Shown here one piece after another: positions 16,600 to 24,786 of a stretch of 64,000 nt of DNA. Every line of letters begins with the position of its first letter. The stretch's first letter is position 1. Made by a program: the position numbers and the translations under genes. The notes beneath the pieces are model-generated. The model was not told the origin of the DNA. It worked only from the letters and a program-made list of their open reading frames with translations, and ran no database searches. Source of the DNA: Candidatus Poribacteria bacterium (GTDB lineage: Bacteria > Poribacteria > WGA-4E > WGA-3G); the NCBI GenBank assembly GCA_022827225.1, contig JAJDTJ010000035.1, positions 62,001 through 126,000 on the forward strand, written 5' to 3'.

Positions 16600-17067
16600 T
16601 ACTTTGGAACCTAAGAGGGGTTCCCTTCTTCATCCTTTATTGCGAAAATAAAAGTAATAAGCTTCACCAACAAGAAAGTGGTATTGGTGTAAGACCCGGT
16701 GAGGCTCCAAACTACACCTACCGAGTTGGAGGCGATGGCGATGAGGTTGAAAACTAGTAGTCTGTCCATCTTTAAATTGCAGATACATTAGTTCGTAGTA
16801 GTGCGATTTATCGCACTACTACAATCAGAAACGGGCAATGAATTGCCCTACTACGAGCGGGATTACCCCAACTTCAGATTGGACAGACTACTATAAACGT
16901 GTTTCGGTGATAAGAAATTGGGCGATAGCGAAAAGCAGCTCGTCATTCCATCATTAAACCTTGGAATAGCAAAGTTAATATATTCAAAACAGTTCATTAT
17001 CCACGATTAGAAACAGACTACAAGGAGAAATTGTACTGCCTACAAACAACCGTGAGGTAAAATAGTT
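16600..17067. other. Intergenic region with a MITE (468 bp)
   Basis: It begins with a possible weak hairpin GGAACC-loop-GGTTCC soon after the effector stop. It contains the 139-bp inverted-repeat element at 16755-16893 and ends with the GTGAGG ribosome site of the next gene. No coding sequence is seen. Confidence 0.55.
16755..16893. mobile_element. MITE-like element with 14-bp terminal inverted repeats
   Basis: TAGTAGTCTGTCCA (16755-16768) is repeated exactly inverted as TGGACAGACTACTA (16880-16893). The interior consists of further hairpins: a GTAGTAGTGCGAT / ATCGCACTACTAC arm pair, then GGGCAAT-GA-ATTGCCC. There is no ORF. A fragment of the internal GGGCAATGAA motif also occurs in the gap at about 15367. 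The element is non-autonomous and its parent transposase is not in the window. Confidence 0.7.
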
Positions 17068-17868
17068 ATGAGCAGAGCGTCTGAAAGAATTCGTCTCCAC
17101 CGTGAGGCAAAAAAACAATTAACCAACATTAGTTCTGATCGCAAGAATGTTGTTGTCATCCATTATTCATGTGAAAGTTTTTATGACCTTCCTGATGGAG
17201 CGTCGTCACGAATCACCTCAATTGCTGTCCAAAATTTGGCAACTGGTCAAACCGAGTCTTTCTCAATCCATCAAATCGCCGAGCGCGGCAAAAAATGCTC
17301 AATCAAAGAAATTGATGACCACTACGATGAATTGGAAAAGAAGATGCTTGAAGAGTTCTATGATTACGCGAAGAGTCATCAAAGTCATATTTGGATGCAT
17401 TGGAACATGCGGAATATCAACTATGGTTTTGCAGCACTGGAACATCGCTATAAAGTGCTTGGAGGTAAACCATTTGAGATTCATGAATTGCGCAGATGTG
17501 ATTTAGCAAGGTTGTTAGTTGGATTGTATGGTGCTAATTACATTGATCATCCGCGTTTGACAAGCCTTGTCAGAATGAATTGTATCAGCGATCTTAACTT
17601 TCTCAAAGGCGCTGATGAGGCCAAAGCGTTTGAGGAGCGGGAATATGTAAAAATGCATCAATCGACCCTTCGCAAAGTTGATATCCTTTCAGCTATCGCG
17701 GGAAAGGCAGCTGACAGCACACTAAAAACTAACACAAAATCAACGAAAATCTACGGCAGTTATTTCGCTTTTGCGATAGAGGAGTTGAGAGAACATTGGT
17801 TGTCGATTTTGTTTAGTTTTATTGCCGCAATCGCTAGTGTTATTTCACTGTGTTTGTCAATTTTTTAA
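17068..17868 (+). CDS. Unrecognised protein with C-terminal membrane helix, next to CBASS
   Basis: The protein has 266 residues. The ATG follows GTGAGG. No family is recognised with confidence. A soluble region of about 240 residues contains three spaced blocks: VVVIHYSCESF (28-38), HIWMHWNMRNINYGF (107-121) and YVKMHQSTLRKVDIL (193-207). Their order faintly recalls the three exonuclease blocks of RNase-H-fold DEDD nucleases, but the expected acids are not all present, so this is speculation. The last 25 residues are one membrane segment (about 244-266). The gene sits between the MITE and another unknown gene, inside the defence island. A membrane-tethered defence effector is possible. Confidence 0.6.
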   Translation: MSRASERIRLHREAKKQLTNISSDRKNVVVIHYSCESFYDLPDGASSRITSIAVQNLATGQTESFSIHQIAERGKKCSIKEIDDHYDELEKKMLEEFYDYAKSHQSHIWMHWNMRNINYGFAALEHRYKVLGGKPFEIHELRRCDLARLLVGLYGANYIDHPRLTSLVRMNCISDLNFLKGADEAKAFEEREYVKMHQSTLRKVDILSAIAGKAADSTLKTNTKSTKIYGSYFAFAIEELREHWLSILFSFIAAIASVISLCLSIF

Positions 17869-18042
17869 AATGTTACTAACGGCGACCCTTGGGATCTTCG
17901 TGCTCCAACGGAGTGAGGCATCTGTGATCTATGTAGACATCAAATTCCACTTTGCTACACCTGATTCAAAAGATAGCAATTTATATTTTATTTCCTTAGG
18001 AAACCATGGAAAATTTGAAAATACTAGGCAGGAGATTTGAGC

Positions 18043-18918
18043 ATGGCTGAGAATTTTGAAAACGATTCTGAAAAGAACGAAGGGATCCTACAACTTATTA
18101 ATAGTTCTAGCGAGATTGCTGGTGGTACTATTGCTAGCTTGGCAGTCGGCTTGCTGACGGGAGATATGATCACAGCAGCTGTTTCTGGTGTTGGTGGTAA
18201 GGCACTTGAAATTGGGGTTAGAATGATTGGAGATGAAATTTCAGAGCGAATGATTGGACCACGCGAGAAGATCCGAGCAGGTGCCGCCGTTGCTTTTGCC
18301 CTAGCCGGTATTCGCCAACGTTTAGAAAATGGCGAGAGCCTTCGTGAAGATGGTTTTTTTAATAAAGGTGATACAAGGAGATCAGAGTCTGACGAGATAT
18401 TGGAAAATATGGTATTGAAGATTCAGAGGGAACCTGAGGAAAAGAAAGCTTTCTATATAGCAAAGATTTATGAGAATAGTGTTTTTGAACCTGAAGTTAG
18501 TGCTGATTTAGGTCATAAAATGATGAAGTCTGCTGAACAACTTACCTACCAGCAACTTTGTATTTTGAGTATGGTGGGTAGGAGAGAAAACGACGAAGAT
18601 GCACTTAGAGATTTACAACTTAATCCTCAACCTGATCACCCATTAGAACTGTCGAAATTACTGCACGATTGTTTTGAACTTGTTACAAATGGATATATTC
18701 AGGGTGGACTTACATTAACTTTCAGTGGACGATTACCACAGCCCGAATTTCTTAACCCGAGAAGTATGTCCCTTGGAAATGTCGGGAGAATTATCTTTGA
18801 ATTAATGAACCTTCAAAATATACCTGATGACGATATAATCCCTATAGCCAAATTATTGCATTGGGAGAAGAGCATCTCGCCTGAGAGCGGAGAGGTGTCG
18901 TGGAATCCTAAAATCTAA
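18043..18918 (+). CDS. Unrecognised protein with glycine-rich hydrophobic N-terminal segment
   Basis: The protein has 291 residues. The ATG at 18043 has GGCAGGAGA upstream and is preferred to a TTG two codons earlier. Residues about 25-62 form a Gly/Ala-rich hydrophobic stretch (EIAGGTIASLAVGLLTGD) with glycine-zipper spacing, able to insert into or line a membrane. The remainder is helical and charged with no family match I know. It lies 174 bases downstream of the previous unknown gene on the same strand. The two may act together, one with a C-terminal anchor and one with a pore-like N-terminus, but this is only inferred from position and hydrophobicity. Confidence 0.6.
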   Translation: MAENFENDSEKNEGILQLINSSSEIAGGTIASLAVGLLTGDMITAAVSGVGGKALEIGVRMIGDEISERMIGPREKIRAGAAVAFALAGIRQRLENGESLREDGFFNKGDTRRSESDEILENMVLKIQREPEEKKAFYIAKIYENSVFEPEVSADLGHKMMKSAEQLTYQQLCILSMVGRRENDEDALRDLQLNPQPDHPLELSKLLHDCFELVTNGYIQGGLTLTFSGRLPQPEFLNPRSMSLGNVGRIIFELMNLQNIPDDDIIPIAKLLHWEKSISPESGEVSWNPKI

Positions 18919-18938
18919 TTTCGTTGGGGTATTATGCA

Positions 18939-19012
18939 CATGCCGCCCCTACGGGGCTAAAGAAGGAAAGAGAACATTTTTCTATAAACATAGCGTCCCT
19001 ACGGGACTAAAG
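18939..19012 (-). repeat. Dispersed repeat, tandem pair (minus orientation)
   Basis: Units at 18939-18962 and 18979-19012 are, on the minus strand, the same sequence as the pair at 8726-8801 (TTTAGTCCCGTAGGGACG, then ATGTTTATAGAAA). The opposite orientation at the other end of the defence region is notable. Confidence 0.6.
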
Positions 19013-19039
19013 AACCATCAGTACAAGGCTCACTTCTTC

Positions 19040-19079
19040 AATCCGCGCAATCCACGTAATCTGTGATAATCCGCGATTT
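19040..19079 (+). repeat. AATCCGCG-type dispersed repeat
   Basis: This stretch is a run of degenerate AATCCGCG/AATCTGTG units ending CGCGATTT. A second copy lies at 27792-27831. Confidence 0.45.
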
Positions 19080-19147
19080 GCGGCGTACTTGCCCAAATGC
19101 GACGTGCATTCAGACAAAAGAAATCGTGCCTATTATTGTTGTGGAAA

Positions 19148-19168
19148 GGCGAGGTTGGAAACCTCGCC
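19148..19168. repeat. Palindromic repeat GGCGAGGTT / ACCTCGCC
   Basis: A perfect 8-bp stem around a short loop. A near-identical palindrome lies at 45756-45776, so it belongs to a dispersed hairpin family rather than being a gene-specific terminator. Confidence 0.5.
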
Positions 19169-19242
19169 AGCGTGGAAGAGGAGTGGTTTGAGACCAAGAG
19201 CGGAATCCAGATACCCGATACCCGACAGTCATTTGCTGGCAA

Positions 19243-21243
19243 CTATTGCAGCGTAATCAATATCGGTTCAACGCCTTGTGTCTCTTCGATGTGTTGCTTG
19301 AGGTCTCCCGCCTCAGCCCGTTCATTAAACTCTCCAATCGTTACCCGGTGCCTCGTTTGTCCTTCAACAACAGCCGTATATATCGCCACCTTTTCGTTCG
19401 GATTCATACGCTGCAAATTCGCAGCCATCATTTCAGCGTTGTAGGGTTCGATAAAAGAACCGACCATCAACGTCAGTTTTGCTGTCGGTGCGTCTGGTGT
19501 TATCGTTGGTGCGTCTGGTGTTGTCGGTTGACTCTCTGTACCGAGTATTAGCTGCGTTTCTTGTATGCTCTGGTTGCCAGCGATGTCCTGAACGTGCAAC
19601 TTGCCAATATAAGTGGCGGCGGGTTGCGATGGAACTCTGGTTAAAGTGATCTCGTCTGGTGGGGCACCGTCGCCCTCTATCTGTTCAACAAGCCTGTTCT
19701 CGGTATCGAAAAGTTCAAGTTTCCAGTGTGCGAGTGGACTCATGTCCCGCGTTTTCATACCGACCGTTGTCGGTGTTTTCCTAAAGAGTTCTAAGGTTGT
19801 TGGTATAAGGTCTATTGTGAGTTTCTGGCTATCTTTTAAGTGCAATTTCCCTTGGGCATCAAGAACGTACAGTTGTACATCGTAATTACCATCAGGAACT
19901 AAGTTACCGGTATCCGCAATGCCATTCCAGACGATACCTTCTACGGGGAGACCTGTCCCCGATTTTTCCCAGACACTCTCGGTGTATTCGTCGCGGATAT
20001 TTAATTCCCACTTTAAGGTGTCACTTACCGTTCCTTGCGAGTTTGCTGTTTCCGCGAGCCGCAAGTGGAGGGTCGTGTCGTCTGCAACACCGTCATTATT
20101 CGGTGAGATCACTTGGTCTGAAAGCTCCAATTCCAATACGGTTGTTTCAGCGGTTACACGAGGTGTAAGGGTTGCAGGCATTAGAATCGGTGCAGGTTCT
20201 TCTGGCACTTCTTCGACTTTCGGTGCTTTTGGGGGTGCGTCTGCCAATACCGGTTCCGTGGCACCCCGACCCCAACGTAAGGTCGCTGATATCCAGTGGA
20301 TGCCGTCTTCAAGTTCGCTACCGCTAACGTAAGCGTAATCAAGTTGTCCTGTGGAGTTTCGGAAGCTGACCCCTCGTGCCAATTCGCCCTCCAGGAATTT
20401 TTCGGAATTTGTTAAGGTCGTATAACCGAGGCGTAGTCCCAAGTGTCCGTTGATGAGCCAGTGCTCCGCGCCGATATGGAGTCGAAACCGTTCTGCCCAA
20501 TCTATGCTGTTCTCGCCTCGAACAGCAAAGTCGGCGGAAAAGAGCGTGTTGCTGCGGAATTCGTAGGTTGTCCCGAAGCGTGCTGCCAAGGGAGCACTCT
20601 CAAGTAGAATCCCGTTTTCGCGAATGCCGTTGCTCAGTTCGGAGAAGTTGACACCGACCTTCACCGTATCGCCCCATTTTTCCAATGGGTAGGCAAACTG
20701 CATCCCTAAATCTACACTCCATAAGAAACTCGTTCTGATAGTGTTGTTGTTTTGATAGTAGCGTAAGTTGGCACCTGCCGAGGCGTTTTGTCCAAAGGCG
20801 AGGCCGTATCCTAAAAGCACGATCTGTGTGGATTCAGTCGTATTGTTTCGCCAACCGTCAAGCCATGTTGCGAAAGATAAGTTGCCTAACTCTCTATCTG
20901 TTATACCGAAGGATTTCGGGTTCGCGGCCACGGAGAATGCTTGTTCGTTGCTTGAGGTGCTACCTGGAAACGGCATCCCGCCCATGCTCACTTCTACGCC
21001 GTCCATAAATCCTAATGAAGACGGATTCCAGAGGAAACCGTTAGTCGCTGAGGGACCCGCAGTGAATGCACTCCCCATACCGACAGCCCGGGCACTTGCC
21101 CCGACAAAAATATCGCGGTGCGCTATACTGGAAGCATCTACCGGAACGTATACGGCTGCCAAGATGATCACAACCAAACCGATCATTTGTGTCATTTGCA
21201 GTAATATATTTTGTCTGTTACGCCTAATAAAATTAAATTGCAT
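19243..21243 (-). CDS. PorV/UPF0164-like outer-membrane beta-barrel fused to FlgD-like and SPOR domains
   Basis: The protein has 666 residues. After an N-terminal hydrophobic export signal (about 17-37), VGASARAVGMGSAF and NPSSLGFMDG are the hallmarks of PorV/PorQ/UPF0164 barrels; the barrel runs to about 325. A proline/alanine-rich linker leads to an Ig-like FlgD/gliding-type segment with SPNNDGVADD (about 375-560). The C-terminus (about 590-666, LMVGSFIEPYNAEMMAANL onward) is a SPOR-like peptidoglycan-binding repeat. PorV proteins serve type IX secretion in Bacteroidetes, but no T9SS gene is nearby, so a generic surface or structural role is safer. The combination would link the outer membrane to the cell wall. 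Confidence 0.75.
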   Translation of the reverse strand: MQFNFIRRNRQNILLQMTQMIGLVVIILAAVYVPVDASSIAHRDIFVGASARAVGMGSAFTAGPSATNGFLWNPSSLGFMDGVEVSMGGMPFPGSTSSNEQAFSVAANPKSFGITDRELGNLSFATWLDGWRNNTTESTQIVLLGYGLAFGQNASAGANLRYYQNNNTIRTSFLWSVDLGMQFAYPLEKWGDTVKVGVNFSELSNGIRENGILLESAPLAARFGTTYEFRSNTLFSADFAVRGENSIDWAERFRLHIGAEHWLINGHLGLRLGYTTLTNSEKFLEGELARGVSFRNSTGQLDYAYVSGSELEDGIHWISATLRWGRGATEPVLADAPPKAPKVEEVPEEPAPILMPATLTPRVTAETTVLELELSDQVISPNNDGVADDTTLHLRLAETANSQGTVSDTLKWELNIRDEYTESVWEKSGTGLPVEGIVWNGIADTGNLVPDGNYDVQLYVLDAQGKLHLKDSQKLTIDLIPTTLELFRKTPTTVGMKTRDMSPLAHWKLELFDTENRLVEQIEGDGAPPDEITLTRVPSQPAATYIGKLHVQDIAGNQSIQETQLILGTESQPTTPDAPTITPDAPTAKLTLMVGSFIEPYNAEMMAANLQRMNPNEKVAIYTAVVEGQTRHRVTIGEFNERAEAGDLKQHIEETQGVEPILITLQ

Positions 21244-21458
21244 CGGATATACCCCGCTACTGTTCTCAAACTGAATACTGAATAATGTGTCTAATCCACT
21301 ATCTAACGCTGAATGTTTTCAGTGCTAATGATATATGTATCTAAGAGTTTAACGATGCATTTATGGAAATGGATACAGACGGGCATCTGAATCTTCTATG
21401 GTAAGGAAATTTGATAGAATTCGAGGAAATCACCGATTCAAACGGTTCTGGGCATACG

Positions 21459-23243
21459 CTATTCCTCTCGTTCGGTGGCGTATCTGAGAACACCCTCCGC
21501 GTCCGTGAATCGTAGATAGAGCCCCCAGGACCATCCGTTATCGATTTTCTGGCACAAAACCGTGTTCCATCCCGCTTTTAGGTGACACGGAACCACATCT
21601 GTATCTGCTGTTACGCCAGCGTTGATATTCCGCCGGTGAATCTCCGTTCCGTTTAACCAAACAGCGATCTCGTCATCACTCCCGAGCAACATTACAGAAT
21701 CCGTTGCTTTCGGTGCGTGGACGGACACCAACGTATATCCGACGGTCCCTGGGTTAGCATCGAGGTCTTTCCGTAAGTCAAGGAAACCATCTGCTGTGGT
21801 GGCTGCTTCCTGCCAGTGGACGGCTTTGCCATCAATGCCTGTATAGGTCTTTTTCAAGTCCAATTGACCGTCAGCAGGCAGTAATTCCTTAATCGTCCCA
21901 ACATCTGTCTTCGGGAACGGTCCCAAAATCATGTAACGCTTGACATAAGGTGAAGCGCTTGAGACCTGATAGGCATCAATACCGATTTTATACCCTGTGG
22001 CTTCAGATGCCTTTCCAACGACACTGAACGTTATCTGGTTTTCACCGGCATTCAAAGGAGCAGTTCCAAATGAGACCAATCTACCGGCTATCGGTTCAGG
22101 AGAATAGCAATCGTAAGGTGTTCCGACTGTGGTGCCGTTGACGGATAATTGAACCTGCGCATACGCTTGCCCGCATGTTAAAACGGCACGAATTTCGTAA
22201 ATATCGGTATAAGGTGCCGCAATTGGAGTGGTTAAGGAGCCGCTCTTTCCGGCAGCTTCCGGCGTGAAAGCGACATGGCTTCCGCCTATATCGATGCCCT
22301 CGGTGCGGTAGTTTTCTACCTGAACCGTTACGCCGTTTGCTGTTGTTTTGGGTAACAGATCAATTGCCGATTGCGTGTCTTTTGACGGTAATGTCCACTC
22401 TTTCTCATACCAGAACTGCGGCACCGCATAGATGTCGCGTGCCTCGTTTGTCAAGACGAGGTCGTCGCCATCAAAGCAGACGGCTTCCCCCTGAAAGCTG
22501 TGTCGTAAGGCCCAGGGTGTACCTTGAATCATTTTCGCTAAATTACCTGACGTGTCATGATATACCCAGAGCGCGTTGTAGGTACAAACGGCAAGCCGTG
22601 TCCCGTCCTCTGACACTCCGGCGCCTGTGACCAACCTCGCTTCAGCGAATTCGCCAACCCTTTCTAATGTCTGTTTTGTATCGGCTTGCAGGGTTGGGAA
22701 CCGATAAAGCACTGCACGTTCCCTCTCTTTAGAGATGATATAAGGAATGCCTTCAACAATAAAGAGCCCTTCTGCATCCACATTTACGTTTGGATACCGG
22801 TACGGATAACTCGCGATGACCGCTGCCTCTGTTTGGGTGAAAGGGTCCGGTTCTGCGACGACAACGACTTTCAGATCGAATCGCAATCTGCTGTTGTTGC
22901 CGATCTCACCGATCCAGAGTCGGTTTTTATCGTCGATACCGAGTGCCTCCCAGTCGAAGTTTCTGGAGCCTTTTACTGCTATTTCTCGGATGAGTTCGCC
23001 GTTGCGTTTTGTGGCGTAAAGTGTAGCAGGGTTGCCGGAGTCGTTGAGCGTCCAATAGACACCTTCAAACTGCTGACTTGCAACGATACCGGAACTTTCT
23101 CGGATGTCGGGATGTGTATATTTTCCTACGGGCTGCCATGGGGGTGTGTCGATAGCGTCTGGAGGTGCTGCTGCAGTAATGTAAAGTCCGATACTGATTG
23201 CGAAAACGAGTAGAAATAATAGCAATTTCATTTGGTTTTTCAT
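21459..23243 (-). CDS. Secreted beta-propeller protein with carbohydrate-binding-like C-terminal domains
   Basis: The protein has 594 residues. The ATG at 23243 (MKNQMKLLLFLLVFAISIG) starts a signal peptide; a TTG 18 codons upstream would bury it. The first 300 residues read as a beta-propeller (SSGIVASQQFEGVYWTLND, DWEALGIDDKNRLWIGEIG, DAEGLFIVEG), a form seen in secreted planctomycete and Poribacteria proteins. Residues about 310-440 resemble a jelly-roll carbohydrate-binding module. The C-terminal 140 residues resemble a beta-sandwich with LLGSDDEIAVWLNGTEIHRR and AGWNTVLCQKIDNGWSWGL. The role is probably extracellular binding; no catalytic residues are evident. Confidence 0.7.
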   Translation of the reverse strand: MKNQMKLLLFLLVFAISIGLYITAAAPPDAIDTPPWQPVGKYTHPDIRESSGIVASQQFEGVYWTLNDSGNPATLYATKRNGELIREIAVKGSRNFDWEALGIDDKNRLWIGEIGNNSRLRFDLKVVVVAEPDPFTQTEAAVIASYPYRYPNVNVDAEGLFIVEGIPYIISKERERAVLYRFPTLQADTKQTLERVGEFAEARLVTGAGVSEDGTRLAVCTYNALWVYHDTSGNLAKMIQGTPWALRHSFQGEAVCFDGDDLVLTNEARDIYAVPQFWYEKEWTLPSKDTQSAIDLLPKTTANGVTVQVENYRTEGIDIGGSHVAFTPEAAGKSGSLTTPIAAPYTDIYEIRAVLTCGQAYAQVQLSVNGTTVGTPYDCYSPEPIAGRLVSFGTAPLNAGENQITFSVVGKASEATGYKIGIDAYQVSSASPYVKRYMILGPFPKTDVGTIKELLPADGQLDLKKTYTGIDGKAVHWQEAATTADGFLDLRKDLDANPGTVGYTLVSVHAPKATDSVMLLGSDDEIAVWLNGTEIHRRNINAGVTADTDVVPCHLKAGWNTVLCQKIDNGWSWGLYLRFTDAEGVLRYATEREE

Positions 23244-23343
23244 AAGGCAAATACCACCGCTTTGAAAATGCCTGATGCGGGCGAGCGTTGCTTCCAATTT
23301 TTGAGTATTCTAAGTCGTTGTGAATGACCTGAACGGCTTAGAC

Positions 23344-24786
23344 CTATGCTAATGCGTTTTTCAGCTGCTCCACTGCGTCAATAGCCTCCTCAAGTTCTTT
23401 TTTATAGATGTTCACGAAGGTGTCATGACTGAGTTCATTTAGGATAAATTTTCGTGCCAATTCAATTTTGTCAACAACTCTTAGATCTAAAAGGAGGTGT
23501 CCGGCTTCGTCCGTTTCCATTTTTATCGGTCCCCAGAAATCTTCGCTTCTCAAGTCTTTCGGATTTTCGCGATACTTAATAGCGAGATCCTTTTTCTCAC
23601 AATACTGCTTGATTGCCGCTTCAAAAGCCGTGCGAACATAGATTGCACAGGCTTTGTAGTCATTGGCATCAAGATATTCCCGTGCCTTTTCAAGATACGC
23701 CTTATCTTCTGCATAGACCGGAATTTCATACTCATCGGTTTGTGAGAAATAGAATTCAACAGCTTTCCATTTCCCACCACGCGATGTGCGCTGTTTGACG
23801 ATCTCATACCACGCCTTATCGTAAGTTGTCAAAAAGATTTGGTAATCTGAGAAATACTCGTCAAGGATATCAAGTATCGGCAGACGGTTTGACATGTCCA
23901 AACCTATCAGCACGTCGTCAAGTGCAAGGATTTTCATGCCCCCTTTTGGTTCTGGCAAGCACAAGATTGACGAAAGATAGATAGCAATCGCAATCGCTGA
24001 TAACTTTGCCTCGTTCAGTAAGCGATGATGTGAAGGTATGTCCGTATCAAAAAATTCAACTTTTAAGAGAATCTCTCGGTTATCAAGCGTTTTCTCACCT
24101 TGGTTGTACGTAACGCCTTGAAAATCAAAGTCAAGCGCGACTTTGTATCCAAACTTGTTGAGAATTTCGGACACCTTCGGACTTAATTCTGTTAACCTGT
24201 TTGTTAATTCTCTGTTGAAGTTAACTATCTGTCTTTCCAGATCCGCAATTTGATGTTTTGCACCTCTGCGGGGAAACGGAGGCTGAATGGCGTTCCAGTC
24301 CGCTGTGAGGGGTCTATCAGTCCTCGGGTTGACGGTGTTTGCCAACAGCACTTCAACCAACAGATCAAACAAATTTACAATATCGTTTTCACGATGAAGG
24401 TAGTGTGTTTCCAATAGTACCTTGTAGTCAAGAAAACCTTTCGCTTTTGACGTTTCACTAATCAGTTCGTCAGTTATTTCTTTAACATCTCTTGACCATT
24501 CGTAGGTGTTTTTCTCTCGTTGAGGCTCTGAAAAGAAACGAAGTTTGATATGACCAGGATCCTCGGTAAAGATGTTCTGATGGGTTTCAAACGCCCGGTT
24601 CCTGTTATCCTCGCTATTTTCGGGCACACTGGATTCAAGAAAATACTTTAGGGCGAGATATAGTGACGATTTTCCACTCCCGTTTTCTCCATAAACAAGT
24701 AAGTTCTTCCCCGTATCATGAAGATTGATGTGATAGGTTTGCGGAAAAGCTCTGAAATTTTTAATCTCAATATTGGTTATTTTCAC
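23344..24786 (-). CDS. RecF/SMC-like AAA ATPase coupled to the TIR-TPR protein
   Basis: The protein has 480 residues. Walker A is GENGSGKSS (33-41) straight after the strand MKITNIEIKNFRAF, the standard start of RecF/SMC/OLD-type ATPases. A signature-like helix NEAKLSAIAIAIYLSSIL (258-275) precedes Walker B ILALDDVLIGLD (286-297), with D290/D291. There is no TOPRIM domain, so it is not OLD. The C-terminal 120 residues are all-helical (YKACAIYVRTAFEAAIKQY), possibly HEPN-like. Its ATG overlaps the stop of the TIR gene (ATGA), so it is translated with it. In other two-gene defence systems such ATPases sense phage DNA or drive assembly of the effector. It is not a transporter ATPase. Confidence 0.85.
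   Translation of the reverse strand: MKITNIEIKNFRAFPQTYHINLHDTGKNLLVYGENGSGKSSLYLALKYFLESSVPENSEDNRNRAFETHQNIFTEDPGHIKLRFFSEPQREKNTYEWSRDVKEITDELISETSKAKGFLDYKVLLETHYLHRENDIVNLFDLLVEVLLANTVNPRTDRPLTADWNAIQPPFPRRGAKHQIADLERQIVNFNRELTNRLTELSPKVSEILNKFGYKVALDFDFQGVTYNQGEKTLDNREILLKVEFFDTDIPSHHRLLNEAKLSAIAIAIYLSSILCLPEPKGGMKILALDDVLIGLDMSNRLPILDILDEYFSDYQIFLTTYDKAWYEIVKQRTSRGGKWKAVEFYFSQTDEYEIPVYAEDKAYLEKAREYLDANDYKACAIYVRTAFEAAIKQYCEKKDLAIKYRENPKDLRSEDFWGPIKMETDEAGHLLLDLRVVDKIELARKFILNELSHDTFVNIYKKELEEAIDAVEQLKNALA

Larger units (their letters stand above)
18919..19242. other. Intergenic repeat cluster between convergent genes (324 bp)
   Basis: No gene is seen. It holds the inverted pair of the dispersed repeat (18939-19012), an AATCCGCG-type repeat (19040-19079) and a GGCGAGGTT hairpin (19148-19168). 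This marks the right boundary of the defence island. Confidence 0.6.

Noticed and set aside
17822-18040. 72-codon ORF between the two unknown genes
   Set aside because: It overlaps the end of the upstream gene in another frame and has no ribosome site; the real gene starts at 18043.
22686-23213. 175-codon ORF opposite the propeller gene
   Set aside because: It is a shadow of the minus-strand propeller gene, which has a signal peptide and recognisable blades.
23344-24786. OLD-family or Gabija-like nuclease
   Set aside because: No TOPRIM motif follows the ATPase part; the tail is helical instead.
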